Under the pieces are notes generated by a model that was given only the letters and a program-made list of their open reading frames with translations, did no database searches and was not told the origin of the DNA. From Orobanche coerulescens (Eukaryota > Streptophyta > Magnoliopsida > Lamiales > Orobanchaceae), in contig CM065806.1 of the NCBI GenBank assembly GCA_033398695.1, positions 38,899,001 through 38,963,000 on the forward strand: DNA of 64,000 nt, in the 5' to 3' direction. Every line of letters starts with the position of its first letter. Position 1 is the first letter of the stretch. Shown here in pieces: positions 11,959 through 21,946 of the stretch. Both the position numbers and the translations under genes were made by a program.

Positions 11959-13875
11959 TAAATTTGTATTCAATTTCAATGATGTACAAGGAATATAATG
12001 AGATTTTTTCCTATCCCATCTATTATGGCGATCGCCCCACCAGGCATATCGCATACGATCGCTGATCACGACGATCCTAGGTAAAATTAATGCAGCCATG
12101 ATCCTGGAGGTCGATGGAACCGACAGCTTCGCCCATGCAAGGTTCCTTTGGGCTGAGATCGCCCGCCCTTAATTTAAATACGAGGCCGGCGTAGCCAAAG
12201 GACCATCCAAAATAATCAGTAGGCACGATCGCACGTCCTCAAGGTACATTATCTAACATGGTGAACCCGAACAATGCGACGTGCCGTTACCCCCGTCTCA
12301 ACGTTCACCGTCGAGGATCGCCATCTTCATGGCGGGCCGAGGTGGAAGCAGAGCTGACAAGCCGCGGACGTAGTGTCGAATAAGCCGACAACACTCCGCG
12401 CAAGGACTCCTCCAGACCGAGATCGCCCGCCTTTCGTTTTAACACAAGGTAGGCATAGCCTAACGGAGGACCCTCACAAAAAGTGAGTCGCGGGATACAC
12501 AATATCCCTCGCACACGACGACACGATTGGGGAGATCGGTCCATCGAACACCCCAACCACACATGACTCTTCAGAATCGGCAAAATGAAGATATCTCGCC
12601 AGACAGACTAGTCTTTGTTCCCTTACTTACAATAAGTGAACAAAAACAAGGGGGCAGGGATAGGTCGAGCTAATCTCAAATACGATCGAACAAAGAGGAA
12701 CCACACTCGATCGCCTTTGATTGTTTGCGTGCAATTCTCACGAGTACGTGTATATTTGCTTTTGACTTTTTGTTCGTCCGGCCAATTGTCTGAGTGTTGA
12801 AAGCATTGACATGTTTTGAATCGGAATTCTTACTTGTAATTTTCGTCGGACGACCCGGCTGACCTCAGAAATGAAGAACACAATCCACAAAAGGAGAGCC
12901 GAGAAGTTCTTCAATTCAAAGGTCAGAGAAAGAAGATTTCAAGTGGGCGATCTCGTCCTTAAGAAGATCCAAACCCACACAGGCGTTTTTGGTCCGAACT
13001 GGGAGGGACCTTTCAGAGTATCCAGATGGCTAACTAAAGGAGCCTACGAACTGGAACATCCTGATGGTACTCCGGACCAATACCCCTGGAACGCCGTGCA
13101 TCTGAAAAAATACTATCAGTGATAAATTTGTATTCAATTTCAATGATGTACAAGGAATATAATGAGATTTTTTCCTATCCCATCTATTATGGCGATCGCC
13201 CCACTGTGCATATCGCATACGATCGCCGATCACGACGATCCTAGGTAAAATTAATGCACATGGTCCCGGGAGGTCGATGGAACCGACAGCCTCGCCATGC
13301 AAGGTTCCTTTGGGCCGAGATCGCCCGCCCTTCGTTTAAATACGAGGCCGGCGTAGCCGAAGGACCCTCCAAAATAATCAGTAGGCACGATCGCACGTCC
13401 TCAAGGTACATCATCTAACATGGTGAACCCGAACAATGCGACGTGCCGTTACCCCCGTCTCAACGTACACCGTCGAGGATCGCCATCTTCATGGCGGGCC
13501 GAGGTGGAAGCAGAGCTGACAAGCCGCGGACGTAGTGTCGAATAAGCCGACAACACTCCGCGCAAGGACTCCTCCAGACCGAGATCGCCCGCCTTTCGTT
13601 TTAACACAAGGCAGGCGTAGCCTAACGGAGGACCCTCACAAAAAGTGAGTCGCGGGATACACAATATCCCTCGCACACGAAGACACGATTGGGGAGATCG
13701 GTCCATCGAACACCCCAACCACACATGACTCTTCAGAATCGGCAAAATGAAGATATCTCGCCAGACAGACTAGTCTTTGTCCCCTTACTTACAATAAGTG
13801 AACAAAAACAAGGGGGCAGGGATAGGTCGAGCTAATATCAAATACGATCGAACAAAGAGGAACCACACTCGATCG
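11692..13875 (+). repeat. direct duplication (11692-12713 and 12856-13875) flanking an inverted insert
   Basis: About 1.02 kb is present twice head to tail, with roughly 97% or better identity by eye. Each copy runs from the integrase C-terminus (CGGCTGACCTCAG) through the 3' non-coding region to ...CACACTCGATCG. The second copy carries a truncated integrase tail (12871-13122). Between them lies 12714-12855, an inverted copy of 13905-14047. The pattern is A - c' - A - spacer - C. Confidence 0.9.
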
Positions 13876-14179
13876 GCTTCGCTCAAAAACATGCAGGACG
13901 ATCGGGGTCGTCCGACGAAAATTACAAGTAAGAATTCCGATTCAAAACATGTCAATGCTTTCAACACTCAGACAATTGGCCGGACGAACAAAAAGTCGAA
14001 AGCAAATATACACGTACTCGTGAGAATTGCACGCAAACAATCAAAGGCGATCGCATGTAATACATTACGAAGTATAAAAAAAAGGAGTATTTTATTCATA
14101 ACACAAGCTTCATACATTTCGAGGCCCGAAGGCATTACAACAAAAAGTACAAGTTATGGAGAAAGAACAAAAATGCCTC

Positions 14180-16875
14180 TCATGGCCCCGCCTGCTGGTC
14201 TTCGCCCTCGGGTTGCGGATCGGCTTCGGCCTCGGGATAAATGAGTTTTCCCGTATACCAACTCAGATCGATCCCGAAGTCAGCTAAGTCGAGGATCGGC
14301 AAGGAGAACTCCGGGTGCAGAGGATTCGCGAGGGCGTAGGACTTGAAGCTCTCCATCAAGGGACCGATCTCGATCCCTGCCTTCTTTGCGGCTCGAACAG
14401 CGTCAGCAAAGGCCAAGTAGTAGGCGAACTCGCCGGCGAGCGCCACACTTTGGTAGGGATCGGTCTCGATCGCCTTCAGTTGGCCCTTCAACTCTACCGC
14501 CGTTTTCTCAGCCTCCGCCAGCTCGGCAACCTTGGCGGCATTCTCACAGCGGGCCTTCTCCAGCTCTTTCCTCGCCACGTCCAGCTCACCGCTGAGCCGA
14601 TCGACCATCGCATTCAGTCCGGCCGCTTCCTCCTGCGACGCCGCAAGCTTCTGACGAGTTTCTTTCTCCTCATCACGGGACCGATCGGCAGCCTCCTTGG
14701 AGCGGCTCAGCTCCTGCATCAATCGATCCACGTCCTGCTTAGCCCTTTTGGCCGTCTCCTCATACTCTTTCTCCATAGACCGGATCCGGTTAGCATCCTC
14801 TATATTTTTGTTCCGGGCGGCCTCGAGGTCGCGATGGAGATGAGCAGTGGAGGGTCGCCCCTCAAAATCCCTAGCGGCTTGGACGGCCATCGTCGCCGTC
14901 TGAAGAGCCAGGGCAACGGTCGCCTGCATGGCGTCTCCAGATCGCCGACGAGCGATCGCATCGAGATCGGTCGTCCAAGCCTTGGGCAGAGAGTTGATAG
15001 CCTGGCGAACGTAAGCAGGGACTTCGAGAGAATTTTGCGGAGCCTTGCTCGACAGAAAGTCCAGCACCATGGGGGCAACGTCCGGGTCGGCGAGACGAAC
15101 CCTGCAGCGCAAACCAAGGAAACCAAAGGAGTTAGCATAAACCTTACTCAGAACGCCTAGCTCGGAAGGTTCAAACCATTCTCACCTGTTGACCAGCTCT
15201 GGATCACGGCCGAAAAAGGGCTTTCCCCGAGGAGTCTTGGTGTCAGCAATCGCCGTCCTTTTCAAAAAGCCGGCAGATGTCCTGGAGCTTGATACCGATG
15301 GCCTGGGATCAGACCCCTCCATCATCGGAACGGAAGAAACAGGGGGAGCGGCGATCGGCGGCTCCAGAATAGCTAAATCCGCCTCAGCCGACGGAAGGGA
15401 CTCTTCCGGCCTCTGCCTCTTGCGGCGCTGGAGCTGTTCCTCTTCCTGGACCACCGGCTCGGCGACCGGCACCGCAGCGGGCTTCACCACAGGGGCAGGG
15501 CGAGACGACATCACGGCAACGCGACCCATTTTCTTTCCCAGATGAAGGCGACCGATAAAACCGGGATTAGACATGGCAATCTCCTGCGGTAGCTCGGCGA
15601 TACGGGGAAAATAAATTTCTGCCAAAGAAGAAATTCAAAACAAGTTAGACACTTACTTAGTCATGGCGACCTCTTGGAGACGATCGCCTCGCAGAAGAGA
15701 GTAGATGAAAAGTCATACCAGGGGCCTTCAAGTGGCGAGGGAAGCGAAATAGTCGAGCTCCCAATCGGTGAGATTCGTGGCTGACTGACTGAACGTCTTT
15801 ATAGGAAACCGGCAATGCGCGGATCCGCTCCCAGACGATCGAGAAATCAAAGGGGAGATCGTCGATCGATGGAACAAGGGATCCTGCAAAAAGGGAAATA
15901 AATTAGATCAGTCCAAGGAGTATCCAAATAAAGGGAGAATGGAAACCCTTACTTGGATTCCTCTCCCGAAAATTGGTAGGGATATCCAACTCCTCCTCCG
16001 GCGATTCGCTCGATGCCGACCTCCATGCACCACCAACCCAGCACCACTTTTTCAGGTCGCCCCGAGTCTTGCTCGGCACCCCAATAACCACCCTACCCTG
16101 GCGACCTTGGATATGGTAACCGCCGATCGATCCCTTCTGCACAGTCAGCTTAAAGAGATAATTCATCTCCAGCGCAGAAGGCAGGCGAAACAACCTGTGA
16201 CCGCCGAACAAAGTCAATGTGCTGATAACTGCAAAGCGCTCGCATCAACTGAAGAGGCGCCAAATTCCAGGCGATCAGCAGATACGAAACGGCGAACGGC
16301 AAGGGAAACCGCAGTCCGGCAGCCAGGGTCATTTCATTGATGGCGACCATACCCTCAGGAGGCTGGTCGGCACGTTCGTTCTCGGAGGGCACGTGCAATG
16401 ACACATCAGAGGGGATATGATATTTGGCCCTCCAGCGGGTCATGTCCTTCCAGGTCGCCGAACTCCGAATCTGACCAAGAGTCCATTCTGACGGCTCAGC
16501 AGCCCGAAACTCCGTCCGCTTCACATGTACGTAGGGATGAGCGGCGGAGTAAGCTTCGAAATCAAACTCCGGACAGGGCCCGGCTATCCCCTCCATAAGT
16601 CTAGCAAAGGCCGTATAGACGGGGCCGGGGACGCTATCTTTTTCCCAAGACAAACGCATCAGTTCGTCTCCCTCCAACGGCGAGCCCCCCTGCTCCGCCG
16701 TCCTCGCCGTCTCGGCCTCGTTGAAAAGTTCTTCGAGTTCTTCGGGTGCAATCCCCGCTCGAATAGCTTCAGCGGCCGTCTCCATATCCACTCTAACGGG
16801 AACCTCCTCTCGTTCAGACGACGCGGCGGCAGCGGAAGAACTTCCGGTCTCGAAGGTTTTTGATCCTCCCGACAT
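14180..16875 (-). CDS. spliced antisense gene of the Tat element (gypsy-type 'transposase_28'-like domain plus coiled coil)
   Basis: The minus-strand start is the ATG at 16875 (MSGGSKTFETG). The N-terminal exon to about 15930 has the FPLPFAVSYLL and KTRGDLKKWCWV blocks, which I recognise from the 'putative gypsy type transposon' domain family of plants. The exon crosses a frame break near 16170. Likely splice sites follow: donor GTAAGG after AATCCAA near 15953, acceptor TTTTTGCAG near 15887, a middle exon (15625-15182) ending in CAACAG/GTGAGA, and a last exon 15112-14180. That last exon is strongly coiled coil (EKEYEETAKRAKQDVDRL and following heptads). Tat elements are known to carry extra ORFs in this position, some antisense. 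Function is unknown; a frame change near 15780 suggests decay. Confidence 0.6.
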
Positions 16876-18588
16876 ATTAGAAAATAAAGAGAGGAAGAAG
16901 GTTAATTTTTTCTTACCTAGAAAAAAGAAGTAGATCGGCACACAAAAGCTCCAGAAATTTCTGCAGAAATTCGGCTATGGATACTAAGGGCGCGTAAAAA
17001 GTGAAGGAGAAGAAGCCCTCCCCTTTTTATAGATGGAGACGAGGGCCTAAATGCAAATAGGAGAAACCTCGGGGGCTGAATCGCAACCGTCACGTGGGGA
17101 CGCATTAAATGCGGCCCTCGAATCCCGCATACGCGTCTTTTCGAGGGCATGCCCGGCTGTGTCCGACAAACCGTCGGATTCCCCAACAATGCACGACGCG
17201 TGTCCCACCACTTTTGGAAGGCCCGCCTTCTTTTCCCGCCGCTCCCGACGCGAAAGAAGGTCGCCCATTTTGAATTCAGATCGGCCGGTCGCTTAAACAT
17301 CGGCGATCGCCATCAAGCACCTCACCCCGTGTTTTCAACATCGAGGCGAGCCGGGGCAATTGTTGTGCGGAGATTTATTCGCCACGATAGGCGATCGGCG
17401 ACCTCCTTAAAAGTCAACCATGGAAGACAAACTCGGACAAACGCCTAGAGTTCGCGCAATGCGTCGATCGTCTTTTGGTACCCACGACCGTCTTTTGTTA
17501 TCCGACGACCGCCTTTCGTACGGACTGCAGGCGATCGTCTCATGCCACGTGGGGATCCAAAGATCCACAAAGTCGCCGAAGACCGAATCTTGAACGATGG
17601 CCCACCCACGGATCTTCATAGATACCGACAGATAGGATCATTGACCCACTGTCACCTACCGCACCTACCGACAAGGCCGCCAAAAGGTACGAAGTGGGCC
17701 CTCCTCGACAGCGGCGACTCGCAACACGTGGCCGGCTTCCCATTGTTCACCCACTGGCCTCCAATCGCAACCTCGACCTCAAGGGAACAGCCCACGTGAC
17801 GGACGATCGCCTCGGTCCGTATTACACGAAATACGATCGCCGATAACAAAAGACGGTCGCTGGTACCAAAGACGATCGACGATTGCGCCGAACTCTAGGC
17901 GTTTGTCCGGAGTTTGTCTTCCATGGTTGACTTTTTCTCGGGAGGTCGCCGATCGCCTATCGTGGCGAATAAATCGCCGCACAACAATTGCCCTCACCGC
18001 CTCGATGTTGAAAACACGGGTGAGGTGGCACTGTTGGCGATCGCCGATGTTTAAACGACTCACCGATCCAATTCAAAACGGACGACCTTCTTTCGCGTGA
18101 GTAAATGGAAAAGAAGGCGGGCCTTCCAAAAGTGGCCGGGACACGCGTCGTGCCGTTGGGGAATCCGACGGTTTGTCGACACTGGCCGGCATGCTCGAAA
18201 AGACGCGTATGCGGGATTCGAGGGCCGCATTTAATGCGTCCCCACGTGACGGTTGCGATTCAGCCCCCGAGGTTTCTCCTATTTGCATTTAGGCCCTCGT
18301 CTCCATCTATAAAAAGGGGAGGGCTTCTTCTCCTTCACTTTTTACGCGCCCTTAGTATCCATAGCCGAATTTCTGCAGAAATTTCTGGAGCTTTTGTGTG
18401 CCGATCTACTTCTTTTTTCTAGGTAAGAAAAAATTAACCTTATTCCTCTCTTTATTTTCTAATATGTCGGGAGGATCAAAAACCTTCGAGACCGGAAGTT
18501 CTTCCGCTGCCGCCGCGTCGTCTGAACGGGAGGAGGTTCCCGTTAGAGTGGATATGAAGACGGCCGCTGAAGCTATTCGAGCGGGGAT
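16751..18588. repeat. large inverted repeat, arms 16751-17538 and 17803-18588
   Basis: The two arms (about 787 bp each) are reverse complements with minor differences, separated by a 264-bp spacer. The arms include the first exon and promoter of the antisense gene and the first ~180 bp of the 3' LTR. Sequence right after the second arm (18590-18740) repeats 17657-17802 directly, giving a duplication-inversion-duplication structure. Confidence 0.88.
17022..17031 (-). promoter_or_regulatory. putative promoter of the antisense gene
   Basis: The minus strand reads TATAAAAAGGGGAGGG, 147 bp upstream of the MSGG start. The same sequence recurs on the plus strand near 18307-18320 through the inverted duplication, so a second outward promoter may exist there. 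Confidence 0.5.
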
Positions 18589-19243
18589 ACCGCACCTACC
18601 GACAGGGCCGCCGAAAGGTACGAAGTGGGCCCTCCTCGCATAGCCGACTGCAACACGTGGCCGGCTTCCCATTGTTCACCCACCGGCCTCCAACCGCAAC
18701 CTCGGACCTCAAGGGAACAGCCCACGTGACGGGACGATCGGCCGTTTATTTTAATATAGAAAACGGCGATCGCCCGCGATCGCCTGAGGGATCCCAACTA
18801 CCTTGTCCCCTATAAATAGAGGACTCACTGTTGCGGTCAAGAGAGAAGCGAATCCACTACGAATTAAGTGCAAAATACACACCAAAGAGAGAATAAAAAG
18901 CTCTTTTGGCAACCACTAACACATTCATAGTGACATTCATATACATTCATCATATATCCCAAGCAAGAACTCACAGATTCATCCATCTGGTTCTTCCGGC
19001 AATCTACGCGCTCTAAAGCCTAGATAACTAGAAGCTTTTACACTCCTTGTATTAGATTCTAACATTAATATTTGTACTCGACAGTATATTTATTAATAAC
19101 ATCTCGCGAGAGCATTCAAGCCCGGGATTAACAACCCTGGCAAATCTTGTGTTATCTATTTTCTCACGGAAGTGTTCTCGCATTTGTTTGTTACTCGATC
19201 ATTCCAGCAATACTATCTCCGGATAATATTTTGGGTAACAACA
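17361..19243 (+). repeat. Tat 3' LTR, interrupted by a rearranged insert
   Basis: LTR sequence runs 17361-17802, is interrupted by the inverted arm 17803-18588, and resumes at 18590 with a 147-bp overlap. Removing the insert gives about 950 bp, close to the 966-bp 5' LTR. The U3 TATA box is at 18811-18820. Confidence 0.88.
18464..18643 (+). pseudogene. truncated copy of the antisense gene's first exon
   Basis: The inverted arm brings the MSGGSKTFETG start onto the plus strand. After about 40 codons the frame runs into LTR sequence (junction near 18589) and stops. It could only make a short hybrid peptide. Confidence 0.8.
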
Positions 19244-19248
19244 GCACA

Positions 19249-19751
19249 GAAACGTAAGCCAAATTGCTGGAGGGATTCTGAGTTTTTCAGAAGAAAAAGA
19301 GAGCTAAGAAAAAGGTGTATCTAAGACTCAAGAGGAGAGCCTTATTTATACATGTCGGATTAGTGTTACATTAGGTCGATTTTTAGGGTTACTTGAGCGG
19401 CGTTGTCATCAGGTCTTAATTAGGGTTTGACGGATGGTTTTCCAAAATTGACGAAATTAGTCAATTTTACCATAGTCTCCCTCTAAAATTCAGAATTTCC
19501 ACTAAGTTACCAATCCAAATTTCCGAAGACCTTGCCAGGGGCTCTGCCCCATGGACCCCGCTAGGAGCGCTGCCCCTAGACCCCGTCATCGGGGGACGCT
19601 GCCACCGGACCCCCGATATTTGGTCGTACCGGCTTATAATTCGATCTTATACATGTGTGCACTCCGCACATACCCAAACATATATTAGAATACAAATTAT
19701 AAGACCCCTTAGCTCACATATTAGTTCCAATTACATAAAATGCCGGGTGAC
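19249..19751 (-). repeat. copia-1 5' LTR, outer (U3-R) piece
   Basis: Continues the LTR interrupted at 5121. On the minus strand a TATA box TATAAATAAG lies at 19350-19341. The outer end is TGATTTTAGTG (19751). Confidence 0.82.
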
Positions 19752-19945
19752 ACTAAAATCACCTAAGATAGTTCTCCAATAATTTCCCTCACTTAGTGGG
19801 CGGGTTATCCTATGGACTGTCAACTCCACCATTGGGAGGAAGAGGAGGCCCAACAAGTGTATAAAATGTGCGTAGAGTTTTTGCCGTCAACGGGGTTTGA
19901 ACCCAGGACGAGAACGTGAGCCTAGAGGCTCTGATACCATGAAAA
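19752..19945 (-). repeat. tRNA-related SINE-like or primer-site-containing fragment
   Basis: On the minus strand, CATGGTATCAGAGCC at about 19942 is followed some 30 bp on by GGGTTCAAACCCC, which matches a pol III B box. The pair resembles the head of a plant SINE. TGGTATCAGAGC is also the initiator-Met primer site of copia and TRIM elements, so this could be the start of such an element with its LTR to the right. I cannot decide between the two. Confidence 0.4.
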
Positions 19946-21216
19946 AATCCCGTCTCATCTAAAAGCTCAGGTGAGGAATTAATTCTTATATATAGTTCTC
20001 TAATGTTCACCGGTGGGAGGTGCTCTTGCGAATAATTTAATTAGAACAAGAAAAAAAAGGAAAAATTTAATTGTACTAATTTTTCCAACACATGAGAATT
20101 GCAACACTGGGGATAAAAAATTCATCCCCTATTTATAACAATAATGGGCCGCCGATTTTACACTAGGAGAGGAGGTGGGATATTTTAATTTCTTGATCCA
20201 CAAGTAATTTTGATATCTTCCATATATTTTATATCCAAAAATAACACGAGGTATTGTTGCCTAAAACACGAGTTATTGAAGTCATAATGATTCTCTTCCC
20301 GACATGAATCAAAGAAACAATTATTAAACCACACACAATCCCATTTATGGGACATGATCAAGTAACGAACAACAACTGAGATTTAATTCCCATTCATTCA
20401 GTGTGAGGGAATTTGTCCTCTCCGTAGGTCCTCTTCAGCACATTAAAAATGCACTAGTGTAACCTCTTGGTCAAGACAAGCCAATCGAGCATTAAACCTC
20501 AACCTTTCACGATGGTTCTTTTAATTCCATCTGGGTTGTGAATTGTACTTAGTTACGAGGGACTGTCGATTGTGATCATCAGTGAGTTAGCGTCACCACA
20601 TCGACTACAGCATAACACGTTCTATATATTGAACGGGCATGCAAAAAATATGTATAACATTTGATTATATTTAAAGCAACAGTGATAAAAGATTTATTCT
20701 CAATAAATAAGAGTTTAATAAATAGGTTTATACAAAAGTAAAAGCATACTTTTTCATATAACCCTAACAATATTCCTACTATTACAATATATGTTGGGGC
20801 TGATTATTGTGATAGCGGAACTGGTAGGCCTTTAAGCCAATTGCCAAACTGCATTTCCTAGTTGAATGAACCTAGTTCAATCAGATGTCCGTTAACCTTG
20901 TTTCCCTGCTGGGGCTGGTGAAACAAAGTAAGTTGGTTTACAACCATCAAGCGGCGACATTACATGTCCCTATAAAGGTCCCGTTAGATGTAGATCCGAG
21001 CAAAAGACTGTGGCCTTAAATACTCATTGGAACTAAATCTCCGGTTTACTTTTAATTTTGATGGAAGACATCTTTCATCTTAATGAAAAATCATATTTTA
21101 GTGAGGATCATTTTAAAGCGGGGTATTAATTGCTTAATCGAGACCCAACATGTTAATCTACATCACATTTGAGCAATTACTGGCGCCGCCTACCCAAACA
21201 TGATTTATAGGACTAA
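19946..21216. other. unassigned non-coding DNA between copia-1 and MULE-1
   Basis: AT-rich, with no convincing coding frame longer than about 65 codons. I see no LTR pair or inverted repeat. The last 40 bp (GGCGCCGCCTACCCA) resemble sequences just right of MULE-1 (50459-50473 and 50503-50518), so the two flanks belong to the same older sequence. Confidence 0.5.
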
Positions 21217-21690
21217 GGGGTTGTTTACTTGTGACTTAATCAGCTTAATGGGTAAAAGGTCTTATTCGCTCAGACGTTTGGAGGTGTTTACTTGTGGCTT
21301 AATGACTTATTCACCCAGACAAAAATGACTTATTCATTAAGCATGAAAAGGGGTGTTGTCCCCATTAAGACAAAAAAATGACTCCCCTACCCCTAATTGA
21401 AAACCACACATTTATATATACAATATAAATAATTTAAGACAAAAAATGACTCTACTGTCCCCATTATATATACTCATTTATATATACAATATAAAAAATT
21501 TAGGTTTTAATATAAAAGAGTGTAATATATATTATTCATATATAAATAATATACATTATTAATTTATATATAATATTTGTTACTATATATTATTGTATAA
21601 ATAAATTAGTACCAAAGCATAAAAGTAACAAGTTATATATCCCCATTCATAAAACTATAAGTTTTTGATACCAAAATGTATTAAAAGACT
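21217..21690. repeat. MULE-1 left terminal inverted repeat
   Basis: Starts GGGGTTGTTTACTTGTG. Contains AT-rich sequence and direct subterminal motifs like TTCACCCAGACA, also found at the right end as TTTACCCAGACAGA. The inner part (21609-21687) is the reverse complement of 49721-49799. Confidence 0.7.
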
Positions 21691-21946
21691 TTATTACCCT
21701 TAAAGTCTACCACTAAAAGAAAAAAAACATAAAAAAGAAAAAGGAAGATTATTAAAATGAAACAACAATAAAAAAACGGTCCCACAACTCAATATTTTCC
21801 TCTGCAAAAAAACTCTCCTCCTCTCTGCAAAAAACTCTCCCGTCGTGAAACCCTTCGCCGCCGTAAAATATCGACCTCCGACTACCACAGAGAATCAAGA
21901 CGCCGGAAGTTCCGCTAGTGACACTCCATCTCAAGAGCAATTCACA

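Larger units (their letters stand above)
5122..19243 (+). mobile_element. Ty3/gypsy element, Tat lineage (14.1 kb), nested in copia-1
   Basis: The element begins TGTTGTGCG and ends GGGTAACAACA, with the direct duplication GCACA at 5117-5121 and 19244-19248. The order 5' LTR, PBS, gag, PR, RT, RNase H, integrase, long 3' region and 3' LTR is gypsy order. The RT motif YIDDIVVKS and a long extra region with an antisense gene between integrase and 3' LTR fit the plant Tat lineage. CGATCG is over-represented throughout. Frameshifts in gag and pol and two internal duplication-inversion events make it defective. Confidence 0.9.
1..19751 (-). mobile_element. Ty1/copia LTR retrotransposon (copia-1), minus strand, split by a nested gypsy element
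   Basis: On the minus strand the order is 5' LTR (19751-19249 plus 5121-4976), gag, protease, integrase, reverse transcriptase, RNase H, polypurine tract and 3' LTR (410-1, running off the window). Protease before integrase before RT is the defining copia order. The two LTR copies share long near-identical stretches (position 1 onward matches 19357 onward). A 14.1-kb gypsy element sits inside the 5' LTR with a GCACA duplication on each side, so copia-1 is the older insertion. Coding parts carry stops and frameshifts, so it is not autonomous as read. The left target duplication is outside the window; CCTAA at 19752-19756 is the expected right-hand copy. Confidence 0.9.

Noticed and set aside
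14315..15160. 281-codon plus-strand open frame
   Set aside because: It is the antisense of the GC-rich coiled-coil exon of the minus-strand gene; composition explains its openness.
19915..19945. tRNA gene suggested by GGTATCAGAGC and GGGTTCAAACCCC
   Set aside because: No acceptor stem or cloverleaf can be formed; better explained as SINE head or LTR primer-site sequence.
21214..21228. TAA-flanked GGGGTTGTTTAC as a PIF/Harbinger insertion
   Set aside because: No Harbinger transposase or Myb-like gene is present, and the inner inverted matches and MURA gene support a Mutator-like element; ambiguity noted under findings.
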